From Candidatus Mediterraneibacter colneyensis (lineage in GTDB: Bacteria; Bacillota; Clostridia; Lachnospirales; Lachnospiraceae), in contig DXEY01000152.1 of NCBI GenBank assembly GCA_019114745.1, positions 1 to 13,799 on the forward strand: a stretch of 13,799 bases of DNA. Direction: 5' to 3'. The notes beneath the pieces are model-generated. The model searched no databases and was not told where the DNA came from. It was given only the letters and a program-made list of their open reading frames with translations. Shown piece by piece: positions 1 to 6,974 of this stretch (positions are counted from its first letter, which is position 1; each line of letters opens with the position of its first letter). Made by a program: the position numbers and the translations under genes.

Positions 1-2
1 TG

Positions 3-89
3 ATCGGAGCAGGAAACAACCCGATGGTTGGTATGACAGTTGCAGTTGCAGTTTCTATCGAGGAAGCAGCAAAAGAAGGAAAATTCTAA
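3..89 (+). CDS. C-terminal end of an unidentified protein (partial)
   Basis: An open frame enters from the left edge and gives 28 residues before a TAA stop at 87-89. The tail contains GAGNNPMVGMTVAVAV followed by a short charged end, IEEAAKEGKF. Codon use looks like a real gene, and a strong terminator follows 21 bases after the stop. The Gly/Ala/Val-rich stretch could be the end of a membrane helix or the core of a metabolic enzyme. I do not recognise the family, and too little is present to assign one. Confidence 0.7.
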   Translation: MGAGNNPMVGMTVAVAVSIEEAAKEGKF

Positions 90-110
90 GACGAAATTTA
101 CGAAAAACAT

Positions 111-144
111 ACCTGCCGGGTTATGAAATCCCGGCAGGTTTTTT
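111..144 (+). terminator. Rho-independent terminator of the upstream gene
   Basis: A perfect 10-bp stem pairs ACCTGCCGGG (111-120) with CCCGGCAGGT (130-139) around a 9-base loop and runs directly into six T residues (139-144). It ends the transcript of the gene stopping at 89. Confidence 0.95.
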
Positions 145-163
145 GCAATGGCGACGAACCAAA

Positions 164-229
164 GTCCGGGCCTGCCCGAGACCCTGGCGACCGTTTACAA
201 TCCCGGAACGTGCCTTTTGGCACTTCCGG
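164..229 (+). promoter_or_regulatory. Two hairpins in the leader of the flavoprotein gene
   Basis: Between the upstream terminator and the start at 255 lie two inverted repeats. The first (164-182) is a 7-bp stem with one bulged A and the loop CCTG. The second is stronger: CCGGAA-C-GTGCC (203-214) pairs with GGCAC-TTCCGG (219-229) through 11 base pairs with one bulged C and a TTTT loop. No T-tract follows either, so they are not simple terminators. The second ends 11 bases before the ribosome binding site and could influence translation or RNA stability. I could not match the leader to a known riboswitch and see no convincing promoter boxes in it. Confidence 0.45.
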
Positions 230-254
230 TGATTCTGCAGAAGGAGAATAAAAC

Positions 255-872
255 ATGAAAGTATTAATGATCAATGGAAGCCCTCATGCAAAAGGAAACA
301 CTTATACGGCTCTTCATGAGATGGAGAAGATATTTGCTGAGGAAGGGATCGGGACAGAGATCGTCCATGTGGGAAATAAGGATATCAGAGGATGCATTGC
401 CTGTCAGTCCTGCCATGAAAAAGGTAAATGTGTGTTTGAAGACCTTGTCAATGAGACGGCGTCGAAGTTCGAGGAGTGTGACGGGCTCGTGGTGGCAAGC
501 CCGGTCTATTATGCGTCGGCAAACGGGACGCTGATCTCGTTTCTCGACCGTCTGTTCTACAGCACCCGTTTCGACAAAACGATGAAAGTAGGCGCCAGCG
601 TGGCGGCGGCAAGGAGGGGCGGACTTTCTGCCACCTATGACGAACTGAACAAGTATTTTGGGATCACCGGTATGCCGATCGCATCCGGACAGTACTGGAA
701 CAGCATCCACGGAAGAGAGCAGGGGGAAGCACAGCAGGATGCGGAAGGGCTTCAGACCATGCGGACGCTGGCGCGGAATATGGCGTTCCTTATGAAGAGC
801 ATCGCGCTCGGGAAGGAACAGTACGGACTGCCGGAGAAAGAAGAACCCTGCCGGACAAACTTTATCCGTTAA
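255..872 (+). CDS. Flavodoxin-fold NAD(P)H-dependent oxidoreductase with a compact Fe-S cysteine motif
   Basis: The 205-residue protein is of the NADPH-dependent FMN reductase / iron-sulfur flavoprotein type. The N-terminus MKVLMINGSPHAKGNT holds the FMN-phosphate loop (about residues 8-16), and ASPVYY (81-86) is the usual second flavin-contact segment. Cysteines 47, 50, 53 and 59 form the CX2CX2CX5C pattern that binds a [4Fe-4S] cluster in Isf-type flavoproteins. A later ARRGG segment (119-123) and YWNSIHG (147-153) are typical of this subfamily. It probably transfers electrons in the cytoplasm to a small redox substrate or protein partner; the substrate cannot be read from sequence. The start is set by AAGGAG (241-246), 8 bases before the ATG. 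It appears monocistronic: the next gene has its own promoter. Confidence 0.88.
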   Translation: MKVLMINGSPHAKGNTYTALHEMEKIFAEEGIGTEIVHVGNKDIRGCIACQSCHEKGKCVFEDLVNETASKFEECDGLVVASPVYYASANGTLISFLDRLFYSTRFDKTMKVGASVAAARRGGLSATYDELNKYFGITGMPIASGQYWNSIHGREQGEAQQDAEGLQTMRTLARNMAFLMKSIALGKEQYGLPEKEEPCRTNFIR

Positions 873-888
873 GATTGTGTTAATCCTC

Positions 889-917
889 TTTACAGGAAAG
901 AAACAAAGTGATATCAT
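889..917 (+). promoter_or_regulatory. Promoter of the SPFH/RHH operon
   Basis: TTTACA (889-894) and TATCAT (912-917) are separated by exactly 17 bases, a good match to a housekeeping sigma-A promoter. Transcription would begin around 924, about 36 bases before the ATG at 960. The -10 box is embedded in the palindrome at 909-927. Confidence 0.7.
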
Positions 918-927
918 GATGATATCA
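909..927. promoter_or_regulatory. 19-bp palindrome (probable operator) over the -10 box
   Basis: TGATATCATGATGATATCA is a perfect inverted repeat: two 9-base arms around a central G. It covers the whole -10 hexamer and the likely start site of the SPFH/RHH operon. A protein bound here would block RNA polymerase, so repression is the simplest reading. The Arc-type protein encoded downstream at 2004-2207 is the obvious candidate ligand, by inference only. Confidence 0.6.
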
Positions 928-959
928 AATAGATGCTTTCACATGAGGAGGATTGACTT

Positions 960-1988
960 ATGCAGGAAAAAGTATTATTACACAGAAAGAATGGAATGAT
1001 CGTTCTGATCCTGACGACGCTTCTGTATCTCGCGGCTGTTGCCGGGTGTGTATTCGGGGGCATGATGGTATCGGACGGCTCCGGCCCGGCTCTGCTCATC
1101 GTGAGTATTATCTGGCTCTGTGTCGGTTGGATCCCGTACTGCGGACTTCGGATCTTAAAGCCCCAGGAGGCACTTGTGCTGACTCTGTTCGGAAACTATA
1201 CGGGTACGCTGAAAAACGAAGGATTCTATTTCGTGAATCCGTTTTCATCGAGCGTCAACCCGGCAGCCTCCACCCATCTGCACCAGAGCGGGGATGTAGA
1301 CAACAGCAGTAATACGAAATCTGCTTTTTCTATGGCGTTGAACATGGGAAAGACTGAAACTGAGCTCTCGGGCAATAAGAAAATATCCCTGAAGATCATG
1401 ACGCTCAACAATAACAGACAGAAGATCAACGACTGTCTGGGCAATCCGGTGGAGATCGGAATTGCGGTTATGTGGCGCGTAGTAGATACGGCGAAAGCGG
1501 TATTTAATGTAGATAATTACAAAGAATATCTTTCTCTGCAGTGCGATACGGCACTTCGCAATATCGTGCGTATCTATCCTTACGACGTGGCGCCAAACGT
1601 AGATACCACAGGAGACGGTATCGCAGATGAGGGCAGCCTGAGGGGTTCCAGCGAGATCGTGGCGGCGCGCATCAGGGACGAGATCCAGAAGAGAGTGGAG
1701 GAAGCAGGGCTTGAAGTGCTCGAAGCCAGGATCACGTATCTCGCGTATGCTCCCGAGATCGCGGCTGTGATGCTTCAGAGACAGCAGGCATCAGCGGTAG
1801 TGGATGCACGAAAGATGATCGTGGACGGAGCTGTGGGTATGGTCGAGATGGCACTGGAACGTCTCAGTGAACAGGGAGTAGTGGAACTGGATGAAGAGCG
1901 CAAGGCTGCCATGGTTTCCAATCTGCTTGTCGTGCTCTGCGGCAACCGTGACGCCCAGCCGGTGGTGAACTCCGGAAGCCTTTACTAG
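960..1988 (+). CDS. SPFH/Band 7-domain membrane protein
   Basis: This 342-residue protein belongs to the SPFH (stomatin/prohibitin/flotillin/HflK-C) superfamily, membrane-anchored scaffolds that oligomerise and organise membrane microdomains or control proteases. Two hydrophobic segments (about 13-36 and 43-62) anchor it. The SPFH core then runs from about 64 to 285, including LKPQEALVLTLFGNYTGTL (66-84), an EIGIAVMWRV strand (165-174) and a helical segment with EVLEARITYLAYAPEIA (252-268). The C-terminus QPVVNSGSLY is, as I recall, common in the bacterial subfamily paired with a small Arc-like gene. GAGGAGG (945-951) lies 8 bases before the ATG. The RHH gene follows after 15 bases, so the two are cotranscribed. 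The specific membrane role is unknown. Confidence 0.88.
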   Translation: MQEKVLLHRKNGMIVLILTTLLYLAAVAGCVFGGMMVSDGSGPALLIVSIIWLCVGWIPYCGLRILKPQEALVLTLFGNYTGTLKNEGFYFVNPFSSSVNPAASTHLHQSGDVDNSSNTKSAFSMALNMGKTETELSGNKKISLKIMTLNNNRQKINDCLGNPVEIGIAVMWRVVDTAKAVFNVDNYKEYLSLQCDTALRNIVRIYPYDVAPNVDTTGDGIADEGSLRGSSEIVAARIRDEIQKRVEEAGLEVLEARITYLAYAPEIAAVMLQRQQASAVVDARKMIVDGAVGMVEMALERLSEQGVVELDEERKAAMVSNLLVVLCGNRDAQPVVNSGSLY

Positions 1989-2003
1989 GCAGCGTGTCCC
2001 GAT

Positions 2004-2207
2004 ATGGCAGATCAGAAAAAGAAGCAGATTCCGCTGCGTCTCTCCGCGAAATTGTACGATGCCATAGCAGCCTGGGCAGAAGATGATTTCCGTTCGGTCA
2101 ACGGGCAGATCGAATACCTGCTGACTGAATGTGTGCACCAGAGAAAGAAAAATGGAAAATATGTATCGGAACACCTGGATGAACCGCCGGAACTGGATAT
2201 TGAGTAA
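2004..2207 (+). CDS. Arc/MetJ-type ribbon-helix-helix DNA-binding protein
   Basis: This 67-residue protein has the size and pattern of an Arc-family repressor. KKQIPLRLS (6-14) would form the DNA-contacting beta-strand, residues 15-28 helix A, and RSVNGQIEYLLTE (30-42) helix B, which carries the RSVNxxI signature seen in phage P22 Arc. The tail is acidic (SEHLDEPPELDIE). Such proteins bind palindromic operators as dimers or tetramers. No good Shine-Dalgarno sequence precedes the ATG, and only 15 bases separate it from the SPFH stop, so it is probably translated by coupling. The promoter-overlapping palindrome at 909-927 suggests autoregulation of the SPFH/RHH operon. An antitoxin role is less likely because no small toxin gene is present. 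Confidence 0.85.
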   Translation: MADQKKKQIPLRLSAKLYDAIAAWAEDDFRSVNGQIEYLLTECVHQRKKNGKYVSEHLDEPPELDIE

Positions 2208-2215
2208 GAGGCCAT

Positions 2216-2259
2216 GAGGAGCTGCCGCACGAAGTATTTCGTGCCGGCAGCTCCTCTTT
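2216..2259 (+). terminator. Long hairpin terminator after the RHH gene
   Basis: GAGGAGCTGCC (2216-2226) pairs with GGCAGCTCCTC (2246-2256). The inner arms GCACGAA (2227-2233) and TTCGTGC (2238-2244) extend the stem to 18 pairs with one bulged C and the loop GTAT. The T-tract after it is short (TTT then G), so termination may be incomplete or the hairpin may protect the 3' end. Confidence 0.75.
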
Positions 2260-2347
2260 GCGCGAGGTGAGCGAGCCGAAGTCCGGCTTACTCAAGGACG
2301 AAAAAGCAGGAATTTATGGCCTGGACAAGATATACCTGTACCCTTTG

Positions 2348-2356
2348 TGGTATACT
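2348..2356 (+). promoter_or_regulatory. Candidate extended -10 promoter of the LytTR two-component operon
   Basis: TGG-TATACT (2348-2356) is an extended -10 element (TGn plus a near-consensus hexamer) about 65 bases before the response-regulator start. No good -35 lies at 17 bases, which fits an extended -10 or an activated promoter. The box overlaps an inverted repeat, TATACC (2331-2336) and GGTATA (2349-2354), which could be a regulator site. Confidence 0.45.
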
Positions 2357-2358
2357 GT

Positions 2359-2395
2359 CCGGGGGATGTCTGCCCCGGAAGAAAAGAAGGGGCAG
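2359..2395 (+). promoter_or_regulatory. Mutually exclusive hairpins in the two-component leader
   Basis: CCCCGG (2373-2378) can pair with CCGGGG (2359-2364). Alternatively CTGCCCC (2370-2376) can pair with GGGGCAG (2389-2395). The two structures share the same C-rich strand and cannot form together. The second ends about 15 bases before the GGGAGGAG ribosome binding site. There is no T-tract, so any effect would be on translation or RNA stability. The arms are only 6-7 bp and chance is possible. Confidence 0.3.
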
Positions 2396-2420
2396 AGAAG
2401 ATCTCAACAGGGAGGAGTGT

Positions 2421-3143
2421 ATGGCAATGGTAAAGATCGGGATCGTGGATGATGAAATGCCGGTCCGGGACAGGATAGAACGCTGTATCACAGGCGCACT
2501 CAGAGAGGAAGATCAGGAGGTACAGATCCGCAAGTTCGCAGACGGAGAAGACTTCCTTGAGGCAGTCCATTCAGGGGAATCTTTCGATCTCCTGCTGGCG
2601 GATATCCAGATGGACGGCATGGACGGAATGGAACTGGGGAGAACAGTGCGCAGGCTGCAGCCCGGGATATACATTATCTTTATAACTTCCTATGAAGAGT
2701 ATGCCGCCGAGAGCTATCGGATCGAGGCATATCAGTATATCCTGAAACAGGATCTTGACAGCCGCCTGCCCGCTGTGATCCGGGAGCTTATTGCGAGGAT
2801 CGGAAGCCGGGATGAGAAGTTCCGGGTGGTTGTCAGCGGGATGGAACGGGTGAAGATTTTTTACAGGGATATCATTTATCTGTATAAATCCAAAGGGGCA
2901 AAGTATGTCAACTATGTGACAAGACAGGGGATCTACCGGGAGAGGATCTCACTGGACGCCGCTTTAAAAGAGCTGGCAAGCGACAGATTCCTGCCTGTGG
3001 AACGCGGATATGTGGTGAATATGGATCATATTCTGAAGATCAGGAAGGACACGGTCTTCCTGGAAAAGGGGTATGAAGTACAGATCAGCCGGAGCAGGCT
3101 TTCCTGGGTGAAAGAGCAGATCAGCCGGCGATGGGAGGCGTGA
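2421..3143 (+). CDS. LytTR-family response regulator
   Basis: This 240-residue two-component regulator starts at ATG 2421, because GGGAGGAG (2410-2417) sits just ahead and homology begins at once with VKIGIVDDE; the open frame extends further upstream without support. The receiver domain (about 4-120) has the acidic pair D10/D11, phospho-acceptor D61 in LLADIQMDG, T89 in FITSYEEY and K109 in YILKQ. The C-terminal LytTR DNA-binding domain (about 135-238) contains IIYLYKSKGAKYVNYV, a segment where LytTR proteins conserve the dimer and DNA contacts. LytTR regulators bind pairs of direct repeats about 21 bp apart. The kinase gene follows with overlapping translation signals, so the two form a cognate pair. 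Downstream lipoprotein and ABC genes are the likely regulated output. Confidence 0.93.
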   Translation: MAMVKIGIVDDEMPVRDRIERCITGALREEDQEVQIRKFADGEDFLEAVHSGESFDLLLADIQMDGMDGMELGRTVRRLQPGIYIIFITSYEEYAAESYRIEAYQYILKQDLDSRLPAVIRELIARIGSRDEKFRVVVSGMERVKIFYRDIIYLYKSKGAKYVNYVTRQGIYRERISLDAALKELASDRFLPVERGYVVNMDHILKIRKDTVFLEKGYEVQISRSRLSWVKEQISRRWEA

Positions 3144-3145
3144 GT

Positions 3146-4498
3146 ATGGCAGAGACAGAACATGCGGTATGGATCTGGATCCTGCTGAATTTAGCGGAGG
3201 CAGCCCTCTGTTTTTATCTGATCCGTGGGATACTGCCGGAGGCGAAACAGAGGGGAAAGGCAGGGAGGGCAGCCGCTGTCCTCATCGTGATCGTGACGGC
3301 GGTCCTGATCGGGGGCAGGTATAAGATCGGCTCCATGTTCAGCAGTATGGCATATTTATACGGCGTCCTGATCCTGACCGCCGGCACATGGCTCATATAC
3401 CGGGGCGAGTATATCCTGACTGCGGGGATCGTACTGACTTACAGCGCAAATGTGATGCTCCTTGTATACCTTGCGGTGTTTTTTGTGTCGGTATTCCAGA
3501 CGAATGCAGCCGATTCCGGAATGTATTATTTCTTCGGGGGAAATGTGAACAGTCTGTTCGTGTTGATCCGCTTTGTCGTTCTTTTCGCCGTTTTTCTCGT
3601 TGTGTGGAGGATCAGGCGCTCCAATCTGCGCAGGCAGATCCGGGAATACCGGATAATCCTGCTCATCACAGGGGCGGTGCTTTCCGGTTTCGTCCTGGAA
3701 TACCAGAATCTTCTGGAATATGGATTCCGATACTCTGCGTCAGATATTCCTGCAGTGAAATCTGTACTGCGGGACAGTATGCTGAGCCTGGTCACCTCGG
3801 TCGCCCTGACAGCCGTGCTCGGGGCGCTGTATCTGAAAAACCGCAGGATCCGGGACGAGAATGATCTCCTTCTCATGAAAGAGGAGATGGAGCGGCAGAA
3901 ATACGAAGAACTCCGCACAGCCATGGAACAGAACCGGGAGCTTGTCCACGACACGAAAAACCATTACCTTGTCCTGAGCGAATACGAGAGGAACCGGGAA
4001 TACGGGAAGCTCCACAGCTATCTGGAAGACCTGAAGACAAGTTTTGTCAGAGTCACGCCAACCATCTATACAGGAAACCAGATCCTGGATCTGATCCTGT
4101 CCCAGAAGAGGATGACTGCAAAGAGAAAAGGGATCACGACCGAACTGCACGTCACGCCATTGTCCGGGCTGCCCTTTGAGGAGCGGGAGATCTGCTCCCT
4201 CTTTGGAAATCTTCTGGACAATGCGGCAGAGGCGTGCGAGAAGGCAGAGGGCAGGAAAGAGATCCGCGTCAGGATCGAGCAGCAAAAGCAGATGCTGTTT
4301 ATCAGGATCAGCAATACCATCACCGGGGAACCGGAGCGGAAAGGGGAACGGTTTTCCACCTGGAAGAAAGACCGTTCCATGCACGGGTATGGGCTTAAGA
4401 GTGTAGAGCGGATCGTAAGTGCGCACGACGGGGTTATCTCCTATCAGACCGGAAATGGGACATTCACAGTCACGATGACGTTCTTCGAGATGGAGTGA
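3146..4498 (+). CDS. GHKL-type (AgrC-like) sensor histidine kinase
   Basis: This membrane kinase has 450 residues. About six or seven hydrophobic helices fill residues 8-230, a polytopic sensor as in AgrC/NatK-type kinases that detect peptides or envelope stress. A helical linker leads to the phospho-acceptor motif LVHDTKNHYL (His268). The ATPase domain has the N-box in LFGNLLDNAAEA (N355, N359) and a glycine box HGYGLKSV (413-420). It should phosphorylate the LytTR regulator encoded just upstream. ATG 3146 is preferred over ATG 3131 because GGGAGG (3133-3138) lies 7 bases before it; with either start the two genes touch or overlap. No agrB- or agrD-like gene is in the window, so the signal is probably not a self-made thiolactone peptide from this locus. 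Confidence 0.9.
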   Translation: MAETEHAVWIWILLNLAEAALCFYLIRGILPEAKQRGKAGRAAAVLIVIVTAVLIGGRYKIGSMFSSMAYLYGVLILTAGTWLIYRGEYILTAGIVLTYSANVMLLVYLAVFFVSVFQTNAADSGMYYFFGGNVNSLFVLIRFVVLFAVFLVVWRIRRSNLRRQIREYRIILLITGAVLSGFVLEYQNLLEYGFRYSASDIPAVKSVLRDSMLSLVTSVALTAVLGALYLKNRRIRDENDLLLMKEEMERQKYEELRTAMEQNRELVHDTKNHYLVLSEYERNREYGKLHSYLEDLKTSFVRVTPTIYTGNQILDLILSQKRMTAKRKGITTELHVTPLSGLPFEEREICSLFGNLLDNAAEACEKAEGRKEIRVRIEQQKQMLFIRISNTITGEPERKGERFSTWKKDRSMHGYGLKSVERIVSAHDGVISYQTGNGTFTVTMTFFEME

Positions 4499-4512
4499 TC
4501 TGATGGCCCGGG

Positions 4513-4533
4513 TGTGGACGGTTCATGTCCACA
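4513..4533 (+). promoter_or_regulatory. Perfect hairpin between kinase and lipoprotein genes
   Basis: TGTGGAC (4513-4519) pairs with GTCCACA (4527-4533) around a 7-base loop, 15 bases after the kinase stop. No T-tract follows, so it is not an intrinsic terminator. It may stabilise one part of the message and help set different levels for the regulatory and transporter halves of the block. Confidence 0.4.
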
Positions 4534-4605
4534 GCATTGAATCCTTTTCCGGGAAACCGTATGATGGGGACAGAAAAAATGATCTGCGGAAAGGGGTGTG
4601 CAGGG

Positions 4606-6168
4606 ATGAGAAAAAAGAGATACCGGATGCTGTCAGCGGTTCTGCTCCCGGCATGTATGATCACGATGGCAGGCTGCCAGGAGACGCCGGATCAGAGCGC
4701 GGTCGTGAGCAGGGAAGGCGGACTCAGTGAAGAGGTGATCGCGGAGCCGCTGGCGGAAGGAGAGACCCAGACCATCGAACTGCCGGATCAGTGGGAGCAG
4801 ACAGAGACGTGGAGTAATGACCGATGGATCTTCCGGGCAGATGTGGATCTGGAATCCATTGAAACGGGAAACCTTCCGGTGGTGGAGATGGAACAGCATG
4901 CCATGACCCAGGAGGAGCTGGAGAAGCTGACCGATTATTTCGCGGGAGGAGAAGAACTGTATGTGCCGCTCCTGACGACAAAAGAAGCCTGCCAGGAGAA
5001 ACTGGACAGGATGCGGAATATGGAAGGGATCTATGCGGTCTATACGATCGACACGGTGATGAACGATAAGCTGGAGTGGCTGGAGAAAGGGCTGGAGGCT
5101 GCTGTGGAGGCGGGAACACAGGAGCCTCAGGAGGCAGAGGTATCTTTTGGCCCCAGAGCGGACGATCCGGCGGAAGACGCCATGACAGACAGGAGAAAAT
5201 ATATCTCCGAGGAAGAGGATGCGCTGGAACTCTATTTTTCCGCGGATGTGGGAGCGGACAGGACGGGCAGCATCACAGCCAGGAAGTATGACCCGGAGAC
5301 CGGGCGATCCAGCCAGTTTGAGTGGATGGCAGGCGACGAGATCGTTTACCAGAAAAATGACATTGATTATTACAGGGACTGGCACAAATTATATGCGGAA
5401 GTCTCTGAGACAGACCGGCAGTGGGAGGCGCTGCTCGATGAGTGCACCCGGATCATGACGGAGGAGAACATCGATCCGGAAGAAGGAAGGCAGCAGGTGG
5501 AAGCAGTGCTCAAAGACCTGGGGATCGAAGATAAAGTGTATGCAGGCGAAGAAGCAGTGCTCTGGTTCCCGCAGGGAACGTATCCGGAAGACATCGCCTC
5601 TACTTATCAGGACAGTCTGTGGCAGTCTGACCTGTCACAGGCGGAAGCCGGGTATGTCTATACCTTTTTAAATGAGATCAGCGGACAGCCTGTTGACCTG
5701 CAGTCAGGAGGACAGTTTTTTGGAATCTCAGACGAGGCGGAGAGTGAGTCGTACAACCCGCCGTTTCCCGTGGAATCCATTACAGTGGCGGTGACAGAAA
5801 GCGGCGTGAAGATGTTCTCCTGGGACGGGATGTGCAGTGAGACCGGGACGGAGGCGGAGAATGTAAAGATCCTGCCGTTTGATGAGATGAAGGAAAGGAT
5901 CATCCAGCGGATATCCTACCTTTTTCCCGTAAGCCAGCCCGCGGATGACACGACGCTTTTCCAGTATGAACTGCTGGATCTCAGCTTTGGCTACAGCTAT
6001 GTGACTGCGTATGAGAATCCGGATCACGCCTGGGCTGTACCGGCATGGTTCCTTGAGCTGGGAACGGGAGATAACAGTCCCGAACTGACCGGAACGGAAG
6101 AGGTGGAAAGTACGGCATGGTCATACATGACCTTTAACGCCATGGACGGCAGTGTCATTGAGAACTGA
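4606..6168 (+). CDS. Large lipoprotein of unknown function
   Basis: This is a 520-residue exported lipoprotein. The signal peptide has a basic N-terminus (MRKKRYR), a hydrophobic core and a lipobox MAGC, with Cys24 as the lipidated residue. The rest is rich in Glu and Asp and hydrophilic, with no further membrane segment. It would sit on the outer face of the cytoplasmic membrane. I see no catalytic motif. It resembles lipoproteins placed beside LytTR kinases and ABC exporters in Lachnospiraceae, possibly the DUF6034 type, but that is from memory and unverified. Start ATG 4606 is chosen for its signal peptide and GGAAAGGGG (4588-4596); an in-frame ATG at 4525 would add 27 residues that spoil the signal sequence. 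By position it may be a ligand-binding or immunity-like partner of the transporter. Confidence 0.75.
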   Translation: MRKKRYRMLSAVLLPACMITMAGCQETPDQSAVVSREGGLSEEVIAEPLAEGETQTIELPDQWEQTETWSNDRWIFRADVDLESIETGNLPVVEMEQHAMTQEELEKLTDYFAGGEELYVPLLTTKEACQEKLDRMRNMEGIYAVYTIDTVMNDKLEWLEKGLEAAVEAGTQEPQEAEVSFGPRADDPAEDAMTDRRKYISEEEDALELYFSADVGADRTGSITARKYDPETGRSSQFEWMAGDEIVYQKNDIDYYRDWHKLYAEVSETDRQWEALLDECTRIMTEENIDPEEGRQQVEAVLKDLGIEDKVYAGEEAVLWFPQGTYPEDIASTYQDSLWQSDLSQAEAGYVYTFLNEISGQPVDLQSGGQFFGISDEAESESYNPPFPVESITVAVTESGVKMFSWDGMCSETGTEAENVKILPFDEMKERIIQRISYLFPVSQPADDTTLFQYELLDLSFGYSYVTAYENPDHAWAVPAWFLELGTGDNSPELTGTEEVESTAWSYMTFNAMDGSVIEN

Positions 6169-6212
6169 CCGGAAAATGGAAACCTTGATCTGGATCCGGG
6201 GAGGTGTCGTGG

Positions 6213-6974
6213 ATGAGAAAAAAGAAAAATCTGTCCTGTCTTGCGGCTGAATTAAAGGCATCTATTATGAGCCCGGGCTTTGCGGCAGGAGTCCTGCTGC
6301 TCTCAGCAGTGTTCCTCCTGACAGGCAGAGAGTACCGGGAGTATCTGGCAGGAGCAGGCGGGTCGCCGGAAGGCGCTGCGTGGCTTGCCGTATTTACCTA
6401 CAGCATTTCAGCGGAGCAGGTCCTTCTCTTCCTGCCCCTCTTCGTGCCCCTTGGGGCGTCAGGGAATGTGCAGGAAGAACTGAAAAGCCGGTATTCTGTC
6501 TTTCTGGCAGGGAGGACAGGAAAACGGGGATATCTGGCAGGAAAGACAGCGGGCGCTGCGCTTTCGGGCGGACTCATGGCGGTGTCTGCCTTTGCACTTA
6601 CGCTGCTTGTTTCTGTCATCTGGTGTGCGGATATCCCGGATGTGAGCGGCGGGACGGCTGCGCTTTCGGTATGGGGACTGATCCCTGATTTTATCTGCGG
6701 GTTTTTAAACGGGGCGCTGTGGTCTCTTGTGGGAAGCGTGGCGGCAGTGGTCACGAGGAACCGGTACCTGGCGTATGCAGTGCCGTTTATCCTGTACTAT
6801 GTCCTGACGGTATTTCAGGAGAGATATTACGCAGATCTGTATTTCCTGAGCCCGAAACAGTGGGCGTTTCCTTCCTATTACGGAAGCGGTTTCTGTATTG
6901 TGCTCCTCCTGCTCCTTGGCGCGGCTGTATCTGTGCTCCTTGTAAAGACCGTGGAGAGGAGGCTGATGAGATGA
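6213..6974 (+). CDS. ABC-2-type transporter membrane subunit (first)
   Basis: A hydrophobic protein of 253 residues with about six membrane helices (near 20-37, 62-83, 110-138, 158-180, 185-201 and 224-245) and a basic cytoplasmic N-terminus. The segment ELKSRYSVFLAGRTGKRGY (89-107), between helices 2 and 3, resembles the cytoplasmic coupling region of ABC-2-type permeases. It begins 44 bases after the lipoprotein stop. GGGGAGG (6198-6204) sits 8 bases before ATG 6213, which is preferred to the in-frame GTG at 6204 inside that site. It overlaps the next permease gene by four bases (ATGA). It should form the membrane channel with that protein, powered by the ATPase at 7900-8541. The substrate is unknown; a peptide or antibiotic is plausible. 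Confidence 0.78.
   Translation: MRKKKNLSCLAAELKASIMSPGFAAGVLLLSAVFLLTGREYREYLAGAGGSPEGAAWLAVFTYSISAEQVLLFLPLFVPLGASGNVQEELKSRYSVFLAGRTGKRGYLAGKTAGAALSGGLMAVSAFALTLLVSVIWCADIPDVSGGTAALSVWGLIPDFICGFLNGALWSLVGSVAAVVTRNRYLAYAVPFILYYVLTVFQERYYADLYFLSPKQWAFPSYYGSGFCIVLLLLLGAAVSVLLVKTVERRLMR

Noticed and set aside
264..917. Long minus-strand open frame opposite the flavoprotein gene
   Set aside because: It lies antisense to a clearly recognised gene, has no ribosome binding site and shows no domain-like pattern; it is a reading-frame shadow.
2004..2207. RHH protein as antitoxin of a toxin-antitoxin pair
   Set aside because: The only cotranscribed partner is a 342-residue SPFH membrane protein; no small toxin-like gene is adjacent.
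2316..2420. Upstream extension of the LytTR regulator to ATG 2316
   Set aside because: The extra 35 residues include the promoter and leader hairpins and have no ribosome binding site; ATG 2421 has a strong one and meets the receiver-domain start.
2208..2420. Hidden AgrD-like signal peptide gene next to the AgrC-like kinase
   Set aside because: The interval contains the terminator and promoter, with no short frame having both a ribosome binding site and an AgrD-like pattern.
3740..4426. 228-codon minus-strand frame opposite the histidine kinase
   Set aside because: It covers the kinase linker and ATPase domain antisense, with a Pro/Leu/Phe-rich low-complexity translation typical of shadows.
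4633..5385. 250-codon minus-strand frame opposite the lipoprotein
   Set aside because: The plus-strand frame has a signal peptide, lipobox, ribosome binding site and operon position; the antisense frame has none of these.
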